64,000 nt of DNA from Halorussus halobius (GTDB taxonomy: Archaea > Halobacteriota > Halobacteria > Halobacteriales > Haladaptataceae): assembly GCF_004765805.1 (NCBI RefSeq), contig NZ_SBIU01000004.1:248001-312000 (forward strand). Reading direction: 5' to 3'. Numbering within the stretch: the first letter of the stretch is position 1; each line of letters begins with the position of its first letter. Positions 43,253 through 52,042 of this stretch are shown one piece after another. The position numbers and the translations under genes are program-made. The notes beneath the pieces are model-generated. The model worked only from the letters and a program-made list of their open reading frames with translations. It was not told the DNA's origin and ran no database searches.

Positions 43253-43310
43253 CTCGGGGCCGCCGGGCGACTCTGTAAAGTTTAAATGCGGCCGTGGCCA
43301 AGTCCCCGGT

Positions 43311-43460
43311 ATGGCCAGCTTCGAGAAAGCGGAGGCGCGAATCCTCGACAAGATGATCTGCATGCGGTGCAACGCTCGCAACCCCAAGGAGGCGGACAAC
43401 TGCCGCAAGTGCGGGTACGGCAACCTCCGGCCCAAGAGCACGGAACCGCGCAACGCCTGA
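43311..43460 (+). CDS. rpl40e: Ribosomal protein eL40
   Basis: A 49-residue zinc-binding ribosomal protein. Cys17/Cys20 and Cys31/Cys34 (CMRC and CRKC) form the zinc site. The start [20 protein letters not shown] is canonical for archaeal eL40, and the basic tail [11 protein letters not shown] follows. A TATA-like TTTAAATGC at about 43281 lies 25-30 nt upstream of the ATG, indicating a leaderless mRNA. Confidence 0.96.
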   Translation: MASFEKAEARILDKMICMRCNARNPKEADNCRKCGYGNLRPKSTEPRNA

Positions 43461-43863
43461 CGGCGGCTCTCCTCTCGCCCAGACCGCACCGGTCAGCGTC
43501 GGCTCCGCCCGTCGAAGGGTCGGATTCCGCGAGTCGCGCTCTCGCGGCCGTCGGAATCGAGCGCCGGCCCGTAATTCTTTAGTACTACGAATCATAAGAA
43601 GGAAATGCACTCTCCGGCCGGAGGTGCAAGCTCCCGAAATCTCCCCCACCCACCCCCACCTTTTGCGAGCGGCCTGTTGCTGCGCTCGGGAGCGCCTGTG
43701 ACGCACTCTCGCTGGTAACAGTTCGACCAAAACCGCCGTCAGCGTGAAGCTCTGAGGAGTCCGCGGTCGCTCGCGGGACAACTACTCGTACTCCTGCTGG
43801 ACGACGAAGACTCACGCAACAGCGCCGGTGGCGGCGACGCGAAAAACGGGAGCGGTCAGCGAA
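43461..43863. other. Gene-poor gap with one possible 37-codon ORF
   Basis: This 400-nt gap contains a TATA-like TTTAGTACTA near 43580, then an ATG at 43605 opening a 37-codon frame to a TAA at 43716-43718 (starts MHSPAGGASSRNLP). A C-rich stretch CCCCCACCCACCCCCACC lies inside it. The peptide lacks a recognisable domain; I leave it as a possible small gene or leader. The rest shows nothing. Confidence 0.35.
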
Positions 43864-45840
43864 TCAGTCGTCGGCGGGCGTCGCGCCGGAGCTACCGCCC
43901 TGGGCCTGCTTTTTGGTGTGCGAGAGCTTGCCGCCGTCGGCCAGAATCTCGCGCTCGCGCTCGGAGGCGTCGAGGTGCGCGGTCGCCTCCCAGTCGTCGT
44001 CGATGCGAACCGTGAACTCCTCCTGCCCGGAGCGAACCGCCTCGGCCACGTCGTCGACGATCTCGACGTCGTCGCCCTGGTCTATCTGCTCGTAGGTCTC
44101 CTCGTCGATGGTCAGCGGGATGAGGCCGAAGTTGAACAGGTTGGCCTTGTGGATGCGGGCGAAGCTCTGTGCGAGGACGCCCTCCACGCCGAGGTACATC
44201 GGGCACAGCGCGGCGTGCTCGCGGGAGCTACCCTGCCCGTAGTTCTCGCCGGCCACGAGGAAGCCGCCGTCGGCTTCGAGCGCGCGCTCGGGGAAGTCCT
44301 CGTCGACCCGAGTCAGCGTGAACTTGGCGTACTCGGGGATGTTCGACCGGAACTTCAGCGCGTCCGCGTTGGCGGGTGTGATGTGGTCGGTCGTGATGTT
44401 GTCGCCCATCTTCAGTAGGTTCGGACCCTGGAGGTCCGAGCCGAGTTCGTCCTTCAGCGGGACCTCGCTGATGTTCGGACCCTTGATGAGTTCGTCGTCG
44501 GGGGCCTCCTCGGGGTCGATGAGGTCGGCCGTGCTGCCCGTGTACTCGTCGGGCATCTCGAAGCCGGGGTCCTCCAGGTCGCCGAGTTCGTCGGCGAGGT
44601 CGCGCGGGTCGACGATTTCGCCCTTGAGCGCGGCCGCCGTGGCGACCTCGGGCGAGCAGAGGTAGACGTCGTCGTCCTCGATGCCCGACCGGCCCTCGAA
44701 GTTGCGGTTGAAGGTTCGGAGCGACACCGAGTCGCTGGCCGGGACGTGACCGATGCCGATGCAGGCACCGCAGGTCGCCTCCGAGAAGTTGACGCCGGCC
44801 GCCATCATCTCGGCGGTCCAGCCCTGGCGGGCCAGCATCTCCGAGGCCTGCTTGCTACCGGGCGCGACTATCATCTCGGTCGTCGGGTTGACCTCGCGGC
44901 CCTCCAGCATCTTGGCCGACGGGAGGATGTCCTCGTACGCGCCGTTGGTACACGAGCCGATGATGACCTGGTCGACGTCGGTGCCCGCGACCTCGCGGAC
45001 CGGGACGACGTTGTCGGGCATCGACGGCTCGGCGATGAGGGGTTCGAGCTCGCTCAGGTCGATGGTGACCTGGTCGTCGTAGTCGGCGTCGTCGTCGGGC
45101 TGGAACCGCTCGTACTCGTCGCCGCGGCCGACCCGTTCGAGGTAGTCTTTGGTGTTCTCGTCGGTCGGGAATATCGAGGAGGTCGCGCCGAGCTCGGTGC
45201 CCATGTTGGTGATGGTCGTGCGCTCGGGGACCGAGAGGCTCTCGACGCCCGGACCGGTGTACTCGAAGATTTTGCCCACGCCGCCCTTGACCGAGAGGCG
45301 TCGGAGCATCTCGAGGATGACGTCCTTGGCGGTCGCCCAGTCCGGGAGCTCGCCTTCGAGTCGGACCTCGACGACCTCGGGCACGTCGAAGTAGTACGGG
45401 CCGCCGCCCATCGCGACCGCGACGTCCAGTCCGCCGGAACCGATGGCGAGTTCGCCCATCCCGCCGGGCGTCGGCGTGTGGGAGTCGGACCCGAGCATCG
45501 TCTTGCCGGGCGCGGCGAAGTTCTCCTTGTGGACGTTGTGACAGATGCCGTTGCCGGGCCGCGAGAAGTGCGCCCCGTACGTGCCGGCGGCCGACCGGAG
45601 GAACCGGTGGTCGTCGGTGTTCTTGAAGTCGAACTGGTAGGTCTGGTGGTCGCAGTACTGCGCTGCGAGTTCCGTCTTGACCTCGTCCAGTTCCAGCGCT
45701 TCGAACTGGAGCCAGACGAGCGTTCCCGTCGTGTCCTGTGCGAGGACCTGGTCGATCTCGATGCCGATCTCCTCGCCGGTCTCGAGTTCGCCCTCGACGA
45801 GGTGGTCCTCCAGGATTTTTTCCGTTAGCGTCTGTCCCAT
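43864..45840 (-). CDS. acn: Aconitate hydratase
   Basis: 658 residues from the ATG at 45840 (MGQTLTEKILEDHLVEGELE). 4Fe-4S cysteines lie in GSCTNGAYEDI and ATCGACIGIGH. Substrate motifs include GSDSHTPTPGGMGELAIGSG and the swivel-domain GENYGQGSSREHAALCP. It isomerises citrate to isocitrate in the TCA cycle. Length fits the archaeal/mitochondrial-type enzyme of about 650 residues, shorter than IRP/AcnA. It diverges from the DCD/DUT gene at 46002. Confidence 0.95.
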   Translation of the reverse strand: MGQTLTEKILEDHLVEGELETGEEIGIEIDQVLAQDTTGTLVWLQFEALELDEVKTELAAQYCDHQTYQFDFKNTDDHRFLRSAAGTYGAHFSRPGNGICHNVHKENFAAPGKTMLGSDSHTPTPGGMGELAIGSGGLDVAVAMGGGPYYFDVPEVVEVRLEGELPDWATAKDVILEMLRRLSVKGGVGKIFEYTGPGVESLSVPERTTITNMGTELGATSSIFPTDENTKDYLERVGRGDEYERFQPDDDADYDDQVTIDLSELEPLIAEPSMPDNVVPVREVAGTDVDQVIIGSCTNGAYEDILPSAKMLEGREVNPTTEMIVAPGSKQASEMLARQGWTAEMMAAGVNFSEATCGACIGIGHVPASDSVSLRTFNRNFEGRSGIEDDDVYLCSPEVATAAALKGEIVDPRDLADELGDLEDPGFEMPDEYTGSTADLIDPEEAPDDELIKGPNISEVPLKDELGSDLQGPNLLKMGDNITTDHITPANADALKFRSNIPEYAKFTLTRVDEDFPERALEADGGFLVAGENYGQGSSREHAALCPMYLGVEGVLAQSFARIHKANLFNFGLIPLTIDEETYEQIDQGDDVEIVDDVAEAVRSGQEEFTVRIDDDWEATAHLDASEREREILADGGKLSHTKKQAQGGSSGATPADD

Positions 45841-46001
45841 ATCGTCCGAATATCGACCCTCCACGTGTATAAATCCCGCGTGTTTCCGTTCCGGAAACGC
45901 GGGCACGCGGTCGCCGCGTGGCAAGATTTGAGGGAAGCGCCGTCCGCGTCGCGTCGCGTGACTCCGACAACGCTTTGGGCCTCGGAGCGGAGCCACCCAC
46001 C

Positions 46002-46496
46002 ATGTTCGAGAGCGGTTCGTTCGTCGCCGACCACGTCACCGACACCGACCCCGAGCAGGTCCAGCCCAACGGCGTGGACCTCACGCTGGAGAGGGTGTAC
46101 GAGCAGCGCGAACCCGGTCGCATCGGACGCGAGGGCAAGGAGGTCGGCGAGCGCCGGGAACTGGAGACCGAACAGGTCGCCGACGACGCCGCCGAGACCT
46201 ACTACCTCACGCCCGGCGGCTACGTCGTCCAGTACGCCGAGACCGTCGCGATTCCCGAGGGCCACGTCGGGTTCATCTACCCCCGGTCGTCGCTCATGCG
46301 CAACTCCTGCATGCTGAACACGGCCGTCTGGGACGCCGGCTACGAGGGGAAAGGCGAGGGGCTGCTCGAAGTCCACCACGACGTCGCGCTCGAACGCGGC
46401 GCGCGAATCGCCCAGCTCGTCCTCGCGGAGGCCGACCACGACGGCACCTACGCCGGGTCCTATCAGGGCGAGAACGTCGGCCTCGACGAGTTCTGA
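46002..46496 (+). CDS. dCTP deaminase/dUTPase (DCD-DUT) family nucleotide hydrolase
   Basis: 164 residues from the ATG at 46002. DCD-DUT motifs: QPNGVDLTLERVY near the N-terminus, PRSSLMRNSCMLNTAVWDAG with YEGKGEG (motif 3), and ARIAQLVLAEAD. It cleans the dUTP pool and supplies dUMP. dUTP hydrolysis, rather than or in addition to dCTP deamination, is likely for haloarchaeal members, so no symbol is given. Confidence 0.9.
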   Translation: MFESGSFVADHVTDTDPEQVQPNGVDLTLERVYEQREPGRIGREGKEVGERRELETEQVADDAAETYYLTPGGYVVQYAETVAIPEGHVGFIYPRSSLMRNSCMLNTAVWDAGYEGKGEGLLEVHHDVALERGARIAQLVLAEADHDGTYAGSYQGENVGLDEF

Positions 46497-46582
46497 GTCG
46501 GCGGTTCGACCACCGACGTCCCGGCCGCGGGAGGTTCGAACGACCTCATCGTTTTATGGTCCGGACTCCCCAATCGGCGACC

Positions 46583-48271
46583 ATGAGGCACGCGAAAGGA
46601 CCGCTGCTCACCGTCGACGTCGGCGAGCGCGAGACCCGCACCGAGGACATCGACGACGTGCTGGCGTCGTTCGTCGGCGGCCGGGGCGTCGCCACGAAGC
46701 TGGCCCACGACCGCGTCCCGTTCGACGCCGACCCGCTCGGGCCGGACAACAGCCTGCTGTTCACGACCGGGCCGATGCAGGTCTCGAACGTGAGCTTCAC
46801 CGGTCGGACGAACGCCACCGGCATCTCGCCGCTCACGGGCGGATTGCTGTCGTCGAACGCCGGCGGGTTCATGTCCCGGCACGTCGCCGACACCGGGTAC
46901 AGCGCGGTCGAGATCACCGGCGCGAGCGACGAACTTCTCGTCGTCCACGTCACCGACGACGGCGTCGAGTTCGAGGAAGTGCCGGACCTGGACGGAGCTA
47001 CGGTGCCCGAGACCTGCGAGTACCTCGAGTCGACCCACGGACTCGAGTCCGAGCACGTCGCCTGCATCGGTCCCGGCGGCGAGAACGAGGTCCGGTTCGC
47101 CTCGATCATGACCACCGAAGAGCGGGCGTTCGGCCGGGGCGGCCTCGGCGCGGTGCTGGGTGCGAAGGGCGTGAAGGCGGTCACCTTCGCGGGCGACTCC
47201 CGCCCCGAGATCGAGATGCCCGCCGGCGCGATGGACATCCACCGCGAGGCCGCCACGGCCGACCACATCATGAAAGAGCAGGGCACCGTCTCGGTGATGG
47301 ACCTCGCCAACGAGATGGACGGCCTGCCCGCCTACTACTTCGCCGAGCGCTCGTTCGAGGGAGCCGAGGGCATCAACGGCGCGGCGGTCGCCGAGAAGAA
47401 GTACAAGAAGGGCACCTGCTCGCAGTGCGCGTTCGCGTGCAAGCTTCCAACCAGAGACGAGGACGCGGGCGTCGAGACCGAAGGGCCGGAGTTCGAGACC
47501 GCGATGGCGTTCGGCTCGAACGCCGGCATCGACGACATCGTGGACGTGATGCAGTCGAACGAACTCTGCGACCGGTACGGCCTCGACACCATCTCGACCG
47601 GGAACACGGTGTCGGCGTACCTCGCCAGCGAGGACCGGTTCGGCGACGAGGACCTCGTCCACGACCTCGTGGAGAAAATCGCCCACCGCGAGGGCGTCGG
47701 CGACCTGCTCGCGGAGGGCATCGACCGCATCCACGAGGAGTTGGGCGTCGGCAACTGGACGGTCAAGGGCATGGACTTCGCGGCCCACGAGGGGCGACTC
47801 CTCCACGGACAGGGGCTGTCGTACGCGGTCGCCAATCGCGGTGCCGACCACATGTACGCGACGTTCTACTCGGTCGAGTACCCCCTCGTCGACGAGGACG
47901 AGGCGATGGCCCCCGACGGCTTCGACGGCAAGCCCGAGCGGCTGGTCGAGCGCGAGAACCTGATGGCGCTCAACGACTCGGGCGTCGTCTGCAAGTTCTC
48001 CCGGGACTTCGTGAGCCCCGAGCGCTACGAGTTGCTGTTCGACGCCGACTTCGAGGACCTGCTCGCGGTCGGCGACCGCGTGGTCGAACTCGAACGCCAC
48101 TTCAACAACCGGCGGGGCATCGCCCGGGAGGCCGACCGCCTGCCCTACGACCTGCCGGGGTTCGAGGACGCCCTCGACGACTACTACGCGGTCCGGGGCT
48201 GGAACGACGACGGGACGGTGCCCGACTCGCACGTCTCCGGCGGGTCGGGCGCGGCGAGTGCGGACGACTGA
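46583..48271 (+). CDS. Aldehyde ferredoxin oxidoreductase family tungstoenzyme
   Basis: 562 residues from the ATG at 46583, with TTTTATGG upstream as a TATA-like element. The N-terminal AOR domain shows GGRGVATKLAHDRV, TGPMQVSNVSFTGRTNATGI and the GERAFGRGGLGAVLGAKGVK-like block (here TEERAFGRGG). The 4Fe-4S ligands are CSQCAFAC near 285 and a late VVCKFSRDF Cys. It binds a tungsten or molybdenum bis-pterin cofactor and oxidises aldehydes to acids with ferredoxin. Substrate unknown. A remnant of another AOR C-terminus is at 50486. Confidence 0.92.
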   Translation: MRHAKGPLLTVDVGERETRTEDIDDVLASFVGGRGVATKLAHDRVPFDADPLGPDNSLLFTTGPMQVSNVSFTGRTNATGISPLTGGLLSSNAGGFMSRHVADTGYSAVEITGASDELLVVHVTDDGVEFEEVPDLDGATVPETCEYLESTHGLESEHVACIGPGGENEVRFASIMTTEERAFGRGGLGAVLGAKGVKAVTFAGDSRPEIEMPAGAMDIHREAATADHIMKEQGTVSVMDLANEMDGLPAYYFAERSFEGAEGINGAAVAEKKYKKGTCSQCAFACKLPTRDEDAGVETEGPEFETAMAFGSNAGIDDIVDVMQSNELCDRYGLDTISTGNTVSAYLASEDRFGDEDLVHDLVEKIAHREGVGDLLAEGIDRIHEELGVGNWTVKGMDFAAHEGRLLHGQGLSYAVANRGADHMYATFYSVEYPLVDEDEAMAPDGFDGKPERLVERENLMALNDSGVVCKFSRDFVSPERYELLFDADFEDLLAVGDRVVELERHFNNRRGIAREADRLPYDLPGFEDALDDYYAVRGWNDDGTVPDSHVSGGSGAASADD

Positions 48272-48352
48272 CCGGTCGACGCGTCGCCCACACGATTTTC
48301 GAGGCGGAACTAGTCGAAACCCGAGCCCGAACCCATACTTTTATTGTGGAGT

Positions 48353-48385
48353 GTAAAGGACGCTTTACTGTAAAGCGAGCTTTAC
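48353..48385. promoter_or_regulatory. Two tandem palindromic operators
   Basis: GTAAAGGACGCTTTAC (48353-48368) and GTAAAGCGAGCTTTAC (48370-48385) are 16-bp palindromes 1 nt apart (17-bp periodicity). They lie between a TATA-like CTTTTATTG (about 48338) and the DUF2178 start at 48409. The distal gene of the operon encodes an XRE regulator, so autoregulation is likely. Confidence 0.75.
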
Positions 48386-48408
48386 AGAACGCTCGTTCGA
48401 CACCACCC

Positions 48409-48807
48409 ATGACATCGAACGCGACTCGCGGACGACAGACGTATCGTCGGGCCTACCTGGGCCTGTGGATGCTCGCGGGCGTCACCTTCGGCGTCCTCGT
48501 CGGACTCGGATACAACCTCGTTGCGACCGCCGCGTTCTTCCTGCTGGCGGGCGCGACGCTGGTCGTCGAGCGGACCAGCGGTGCGACGCTGTTCGACGAG
48601 CGCGACGAGTCCATCCACCGGCGCGCCAGCGCGCGAACGATGGGACTGTACGGCGTCCTCTCGGCGCTGGTGTTCCCCGCGCTGGTCGCGCTCGACGCGG
48701 TCGGGCTGTACGAGTGGGGACCGATGGCCGCCGGCGTCGCGATCGCGGTCGCGGTCCTCTACGTCACGTACCTCGCGATGACCATGGTGGTCGGCGCACG
48801 GCGATGA
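48409..48807 (+). CDS. DUF2178-like membrane protein
   Basis: 132 residues with four hydrophobic segments arranged in two hairpins. Between them, TLFDERDESIHRRASARTMG is the conserved cytoplasmic loop of DUF2178 proteins, which typically precede a small XRE regulator. The ATG at 48409 follows the double palindrome. The stop overlaps the XRE start (ATGA). Function unknown; the pair is a common archaeal regulatory cassette. Confidence 0.85.
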   Translation: MTSNATRGRQTYRRAYLGLWMLAGVTFGVLVGLGYNLVATAAFFLLAGATLVVERTSGATLFDERDESIHRRASARTMGLYGVLSALVFPALVALDAVGLYEWGPMAAGVAIAVAVLYVTYLAMTMVVGARR

Positions 48808-48998
48808 ACACCCGGCTCCCGGAGTTTCGCGAGGAGCGGGACCTGACCCAGTCCGACCTCGCCGAGGACGTGGACGTCACGCGCCAGACCATCAACTCCA
48901 TCGAGCGGGGCCGGTACGACCCCTCGCTCGAACTCGCGTTCGCGCTGGCCGACCGGTTCGACTGCCGAATCGAGGACCTGTTCGAGCCCGAGGACTGA
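48804..48998 (+). CDS. XRE-family (YozG-like) transcriptional regulator
   Basis: A 64-residue single-domain helix-turn-helix protein. LPEFREERDLTQSDLAEDVD, then VTRQTINSIERGRYDPSLEL and FALADRFDCRIEDLF are the standard five-helix XRE core. It overlaps the DUF2178 gene by 4 nt. It probably binds the two palindromes at 48353-48385. Its stop codon lies in the first unit of a 112-bp tandem duplication. Confidence 0.9.
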   Translation: MNTRLPEFREERDLTQSDLAEDVDVTRQTINSIERGRYDPSLELAFALADRFDCRIEDLFEPED

Positions 48999-49219
48999 CG
49001 CGACGACCGTTTTCCTCGCACGAACGCTCGCTTCGCTCGCGTCCGTGCTCGAAAAACGTCGACGAAAAAACCGCACCTACTTCCGCTCGAACGTCATCGC
49101 CGCACCCTGACGCGACGACCTTTTTCCTCGCACGAACGCTCGCTTCGCTCGCGTCCGTGCTCGAAAAACGTCGATGAAAAAACCGCACCTACTTCCGCTC
49201 GAACGTCATCGCCGCACCT
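48996..49219. repeat. 112-bp tandem duplication with hairpin terminator
   Basis: Units 48996-49107 and 49108-49219 differ at only a few bases (for example GTTTTC/TTTTTC, GACGAA/GATGAA). The right unit contains the true thiolase 3' end (stop at 49189); the left unit is a spare copy of that end. Each unit has a hairpin, GCACGAACGCTCGC and GCGTCCGTGC around TTCGCTC, flanked by T-rich and A-rich runs, so it can terminate both the XRE and the thiolase transcripts. Confidence 0.85.
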
Positions 49220-50337
49220 TGACCGAAGCCGACGCAGAGCGTCGCCAGTCCCTTGTCGAGGTCGCGGCGCTGCATCTCGTGGACCAGCGTGACCGGCAGG
49301 CGCGCGCCCGAGGCCCCGAGCGGGTGGCCCAGCGCGATGGCCCCGCCGTTGACGTTGAACTTCTCGTCCGGGACGCCGAGTTCGTTCTTGGCGTAGACGG
49401 TCTGGCTGGCGAACGCCTCGTTGAGTTCCACGAGGTCGAACTCCTCGATGGACTCGCCGGTGCGTTCGAGCAGGCCCCGCGTCGCGGGGACCGGGCCGAT
49501 ACCCATGACGGAAGGGTCGACGCCCACCACGTTGTTGTCGCCGACGTACGCCATCACGTCGAGGCCGTGGTCCTCGGCGAACGCCTCGCTGGTGACGAGG
49601 GTCGCGGCCGCGCCGTCGCTGACCTGACTGGCGTTGCCCGCCGTCACCGTGCCGTCGCCGACGAAGACGGAGGGCAGGCCCGCGAGCGTCTCGACGTCGG
49701 TGTCGGGCCGGATGCCCTCGTCGGTCTCGACCAGTCCGTCGTCGGTCTCGATGGGGACTATCTGGTCGTCGAACCGGCCCTCCTCGGTCGCCTCGGCCGC
49801 GCGGTGGTGGCTCCGGGCGGCGTACTCGTCCTGGGCCTCGCGGCTTATCTCGTACTCCTCGGCCACCTTCTCGGCGGTCATCCCCATCTGGAGGCCGGGC
49901 AGGTTGTACTCCTCGCTCATCCGCGGGTGGATGCCCCGGCTCTGGTAACCGCCGTCCATCGGCACCCGGCTCATGTTCTCGACGCCGCCCGCGATGATGG
50001 CGTCGCGTTGCCCCGCCCGCACGGCGTCGCTGGCGCTGATGACCGCCTGCATCGAGGATGCGCACCACCGATTGATGGACGCGGCGGGCACCTGTTCGCC
50101 CAGTTCCGAGAGGAGCGCGATGACCCGCGCCACGTTGTTGTCCTGCTCCTCGCGCTGCTGTGCGACGCCCCACAGCAGGTCGTCGACGTCGTCGCCGTCG
50201 AGCCCCGTCTCGTCGAGGATGGTGTCGACCAGCGGTATCGAGAGGTCCTCGCTCCGCGTGTCGGCGAACACGCCGTCCTGTTTGCCCTGCGGCGTCCGGA
50301 CCGCCTTCGCGATAACCGGGGTGGTGTCGTCTCCCAT
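49189..50337 (-). CDS. Thiolase (acetyl-CoA C-acyltransferase)
   Basis: 382 residues. Nucleophilic Cys in NRWCASSMQA (near 88), GGVENMSRVPM, His in GGAIALGHPLGASGAR and Cys in TLCVGFGQGAA near the C-terminus. It either condenses acetyl-CoA or cleaves 3-ketoacyl-CoA; the direction cannot be told. No other beta-oxidation gene is adjacent. Its 3' end is duplicated in the neighbouring 112-bp repeat. Confidence 0.93.
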   Translation of the reverse strand: MGDDTTPVIAKAVRTPQGKQDGVFADTRSEDLSIPLVDTILDETGLDGDDVDDLLWGVAQQREEQDNNVARVIALLSELGEQVPAASINRWCASSMQAVISASDAVRAGQRDAIIAGGVENMSRVPMDGGYQSRGIHPRMSEEYNLPGLQMGMTAEKVAEEYEISREAQDEYAARSHHRAAEATEEGRFDDQIVPIETDDGLVETDEGIRPDTDVETLAGLPSVFVGDGTVTAGNASQVSDGAAATLVTSEAFAEDHGLDVMAYVGDNNVVGVDPSVMGIGPVPATRGLLERTGESIEEFDLVELNEAFASQTVYAKNELGVPDEKFNVNGGAIALGHPLGASGARLPVTLVHEMQRRDLDKGLATLCVGFGQGAAMTFERK

Positions 50338-50770
50338 GCGTTACCGTCGGGCCTCTACAATCTTAAATGGCAGTAGAACGCGGCGCGACTCGCGGGGAGT
50401 TTCCGGGCGGCGGGCGCGCCGCCGGTGCCGTCGGCGACCGGCTGGGACACGAGGTCGTCCCGGACGGTCCCGGGACGGGGACGGACTCCCGCCGGATGAA
50501 CTCGACGCGATGCTCGAACGCTACGACGCGTTCCGGGGCTGGGACGACGGCGAGCCGACCGACGAGACGGTACGCGACTGAAGTTGGCGTCGGCGAACTC
50601 CGACCGGGCGGGACGTACGCTACCCCAGAGCAGTCGAATCAATGGCAGGCGGATCTAGATTCGGGCGACGATACCGTCTGGGCTCGTTCACTTCCAGACG
50701 GGAGCGCGTATCGAATCCCCGTTTCGGGCAATCGACGGCGTCAAGCGGCCGGACGCAGTAGCCGTCGGTG
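50338..50770. other. Gap between thiolase and beta-CASP genes
   Basis: The gap contains a TATA-like element for thiolase (TTTAAGATTG read leftward, about 50367), a remnant of an AOR gene (50486-50581) and a further 190 nt that encodes no protein I recognise. Confidence 0.5.
50486..50581 (+). pseudogene. Remnant of an aldehyde ferredoxin oxidoreductase C-terminus
   Basis: The frame reads LPPDELDAMLERYDAFRGWD, then DGEPTDETVRD and a stop. It resembles the end of the intact AOR at 46583 (LPGFEDALDDYYAVRGWNDD) and the C-termini of AOR proteins generally. Nothing upstream in this frame is AOR-like, so only the tail survives. Confidence 0.65.
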
Positions 50771-52015
50771 ATGGACATCGAGTTCCTCGGCGGTGCCCGC
50801 GAGGTCGGGCGGAGCGCGGTCCTCGTGAACGACCGCCTCCTGCTCGACTACGGGATGATGGCCGAGACCCCGCCGCAGTTCCCGGTCGGCGACCCCGACC
50901 CGGACGCCGTGGTCGTGAGCCACGGCCACCTCGACCACGCCGGGGCCGTCCCCGCGCTGGTCGACGGCGACGGCCGGCCGCCGATTCACTGGACGCCCCC
51001 GACCGAAGAGCTCGCGCTGACGCTCGCGCGGGACACGCTCGAACTCCACGGCGGGACGATGCAGTGCCCGTTCACCGAGACGGACGTCCGGCGCGTCACG
51101 CAGGCGTCCGAACGCCACGGCTACCGCGAGTCGTTCGAGGCCGCCGGCCACGAGGTGACCTTCTTCGACGCGGGCCACATTCCGGGGAGCGCCCACGTCC
51201 TCGTCGACGACGGCGAGACGCGCCTGCTCTACACCGGGGACTTTCACACGGACGACCAGCAGTTGGTGGCCGGGACGACCGCCCGACCCGACGCCGACGT
51301 GGTGGTGTGCGAGAGCACGTACTCGGACGTCGAACACGACGACCGGGCGACCGTCGAGGAGCGCTTCGTCGAGAGCGTCGAGACGACGCTCTGGGAGGGC
51401 GGGACGGTCGTGGTGCCGGCGTTCGCAATCGGACGGACCCAGGAGCTGTTGCTCGTCTGCGAGGAACACGGCGTCCCCTGTTACGTCGACGGGATGGGCA
51501 AGCGTGTGACCGAGATGCTCCGGCAGCATCCCGAGTTCGTTCGGGACGAAGACGCGTTCCGGCGGGCGAAGTCCCACGCGCGGTTCGTCACCGGGCGAAA
51601 CGGCCAGCGCAAGCGCATTGCGGACCAGAACACGGTGGTCGTCACCACCAGCGGGATGCTCTCGGGCGGTCCCGCGATGACCTACGTCCCCGAGATTCGG
51701 GCCAATCCGACGAACAAGATCACCATGACCGGCTATCAGGTCGAGGGGACGCCCGGTCGCGACCTCCTCGAAACCGGGCGCGCCGAGATCGACGGTCGGG
51801 TGATGCCGGTCAGCGCACGGGTCGAGCAGTACGACTTCTCGGCCCACGCCGACCGCGAGGGGCTGCTCGACTTCCTCGACTCGTATCGCGACGCCGAGGT
51901 ACTGGTCAACCACGGCGACCGGTGCGAGGCGTTCGCCGAGGAGTTGCGGGCGGACGGGGTCGCCGCGGGCGCGCCCGAAATCGGCGAAGTCGTCACGACC
52001 GCCGGCGGGAAGTGA
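50771..52015 (+). CDS. Beta-CASP metallo-beta-lactamase nuclease (aCPSF2-like)
   Basis: 414 residues from the ATG at 50771 (a GTG at 50768 would add one residue). Metallo-beta-lactamase motifs: VVSHGHLDHAGAVPAL (motif 2), GHIPGSAHV (motif 3) and YTGDFH (motif 4). The beta-CASP region includes FAIGRTQELLL, TTSGMLSGGPA and FSAHADREGL. There is no N-terminal KH pair, so it is the KH-less aCPSF2-like group, an RNA 3'-end processing or exonuclease enzyme. It is a single gene. Confidence 0.88.
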   Translation: MDIEFLGGAREVGRSAVLVNDRLLLDYGMMAETPPQFPVGDPDPDAVVVSHGHLDHAGAVPALVDGDGRPPIHWTPPTEELALTLARDTLELHGGTMQCPFTETDVRRVTQASERHGYRESFEAAGHEVTFFDAGHIPGSAHVLVDDGETRLLYTGDFHTDDQQLVAGTTARPDADVVVCESTYSDVEHDDRATVEERFVESVETTLWEGGTVVVPAFAIGRTQELLLVCEEHGVPCYVDGMGKRVTEMLRQHPEFVRDEDAFRRAKSHARFVTGRNGQRKRIADQNTVVVTTSGMLSGGPAMTYVPEIRANPTNKITMTGYQVEGTPGRDLLETGRAEIDGRVMPVSARVEQYDFSAHADREGLLDFLDSYRDAEVLVNHGDRCEAFAEELRADGVAAGAPEIGEVVTTAGGK

Positions 52016-52042
52016 GAGCCGGGCGCGGTCCGGCCGGACGCC

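Noticed and set aside
43864-45996. Aconitase start at 45996
   Set aside because: The extra N-terminal residues are Arg/Pro-rich and unlike the family. The ATG at 45840 begins with the canonical N-terminus.
50367-50771. A 134-codon frame between thiolase and the beta-CASP gene
   Set aside because: It has no recognisable domain and overlaps the AOR remnant in another frame. Composition is noncoding-like.
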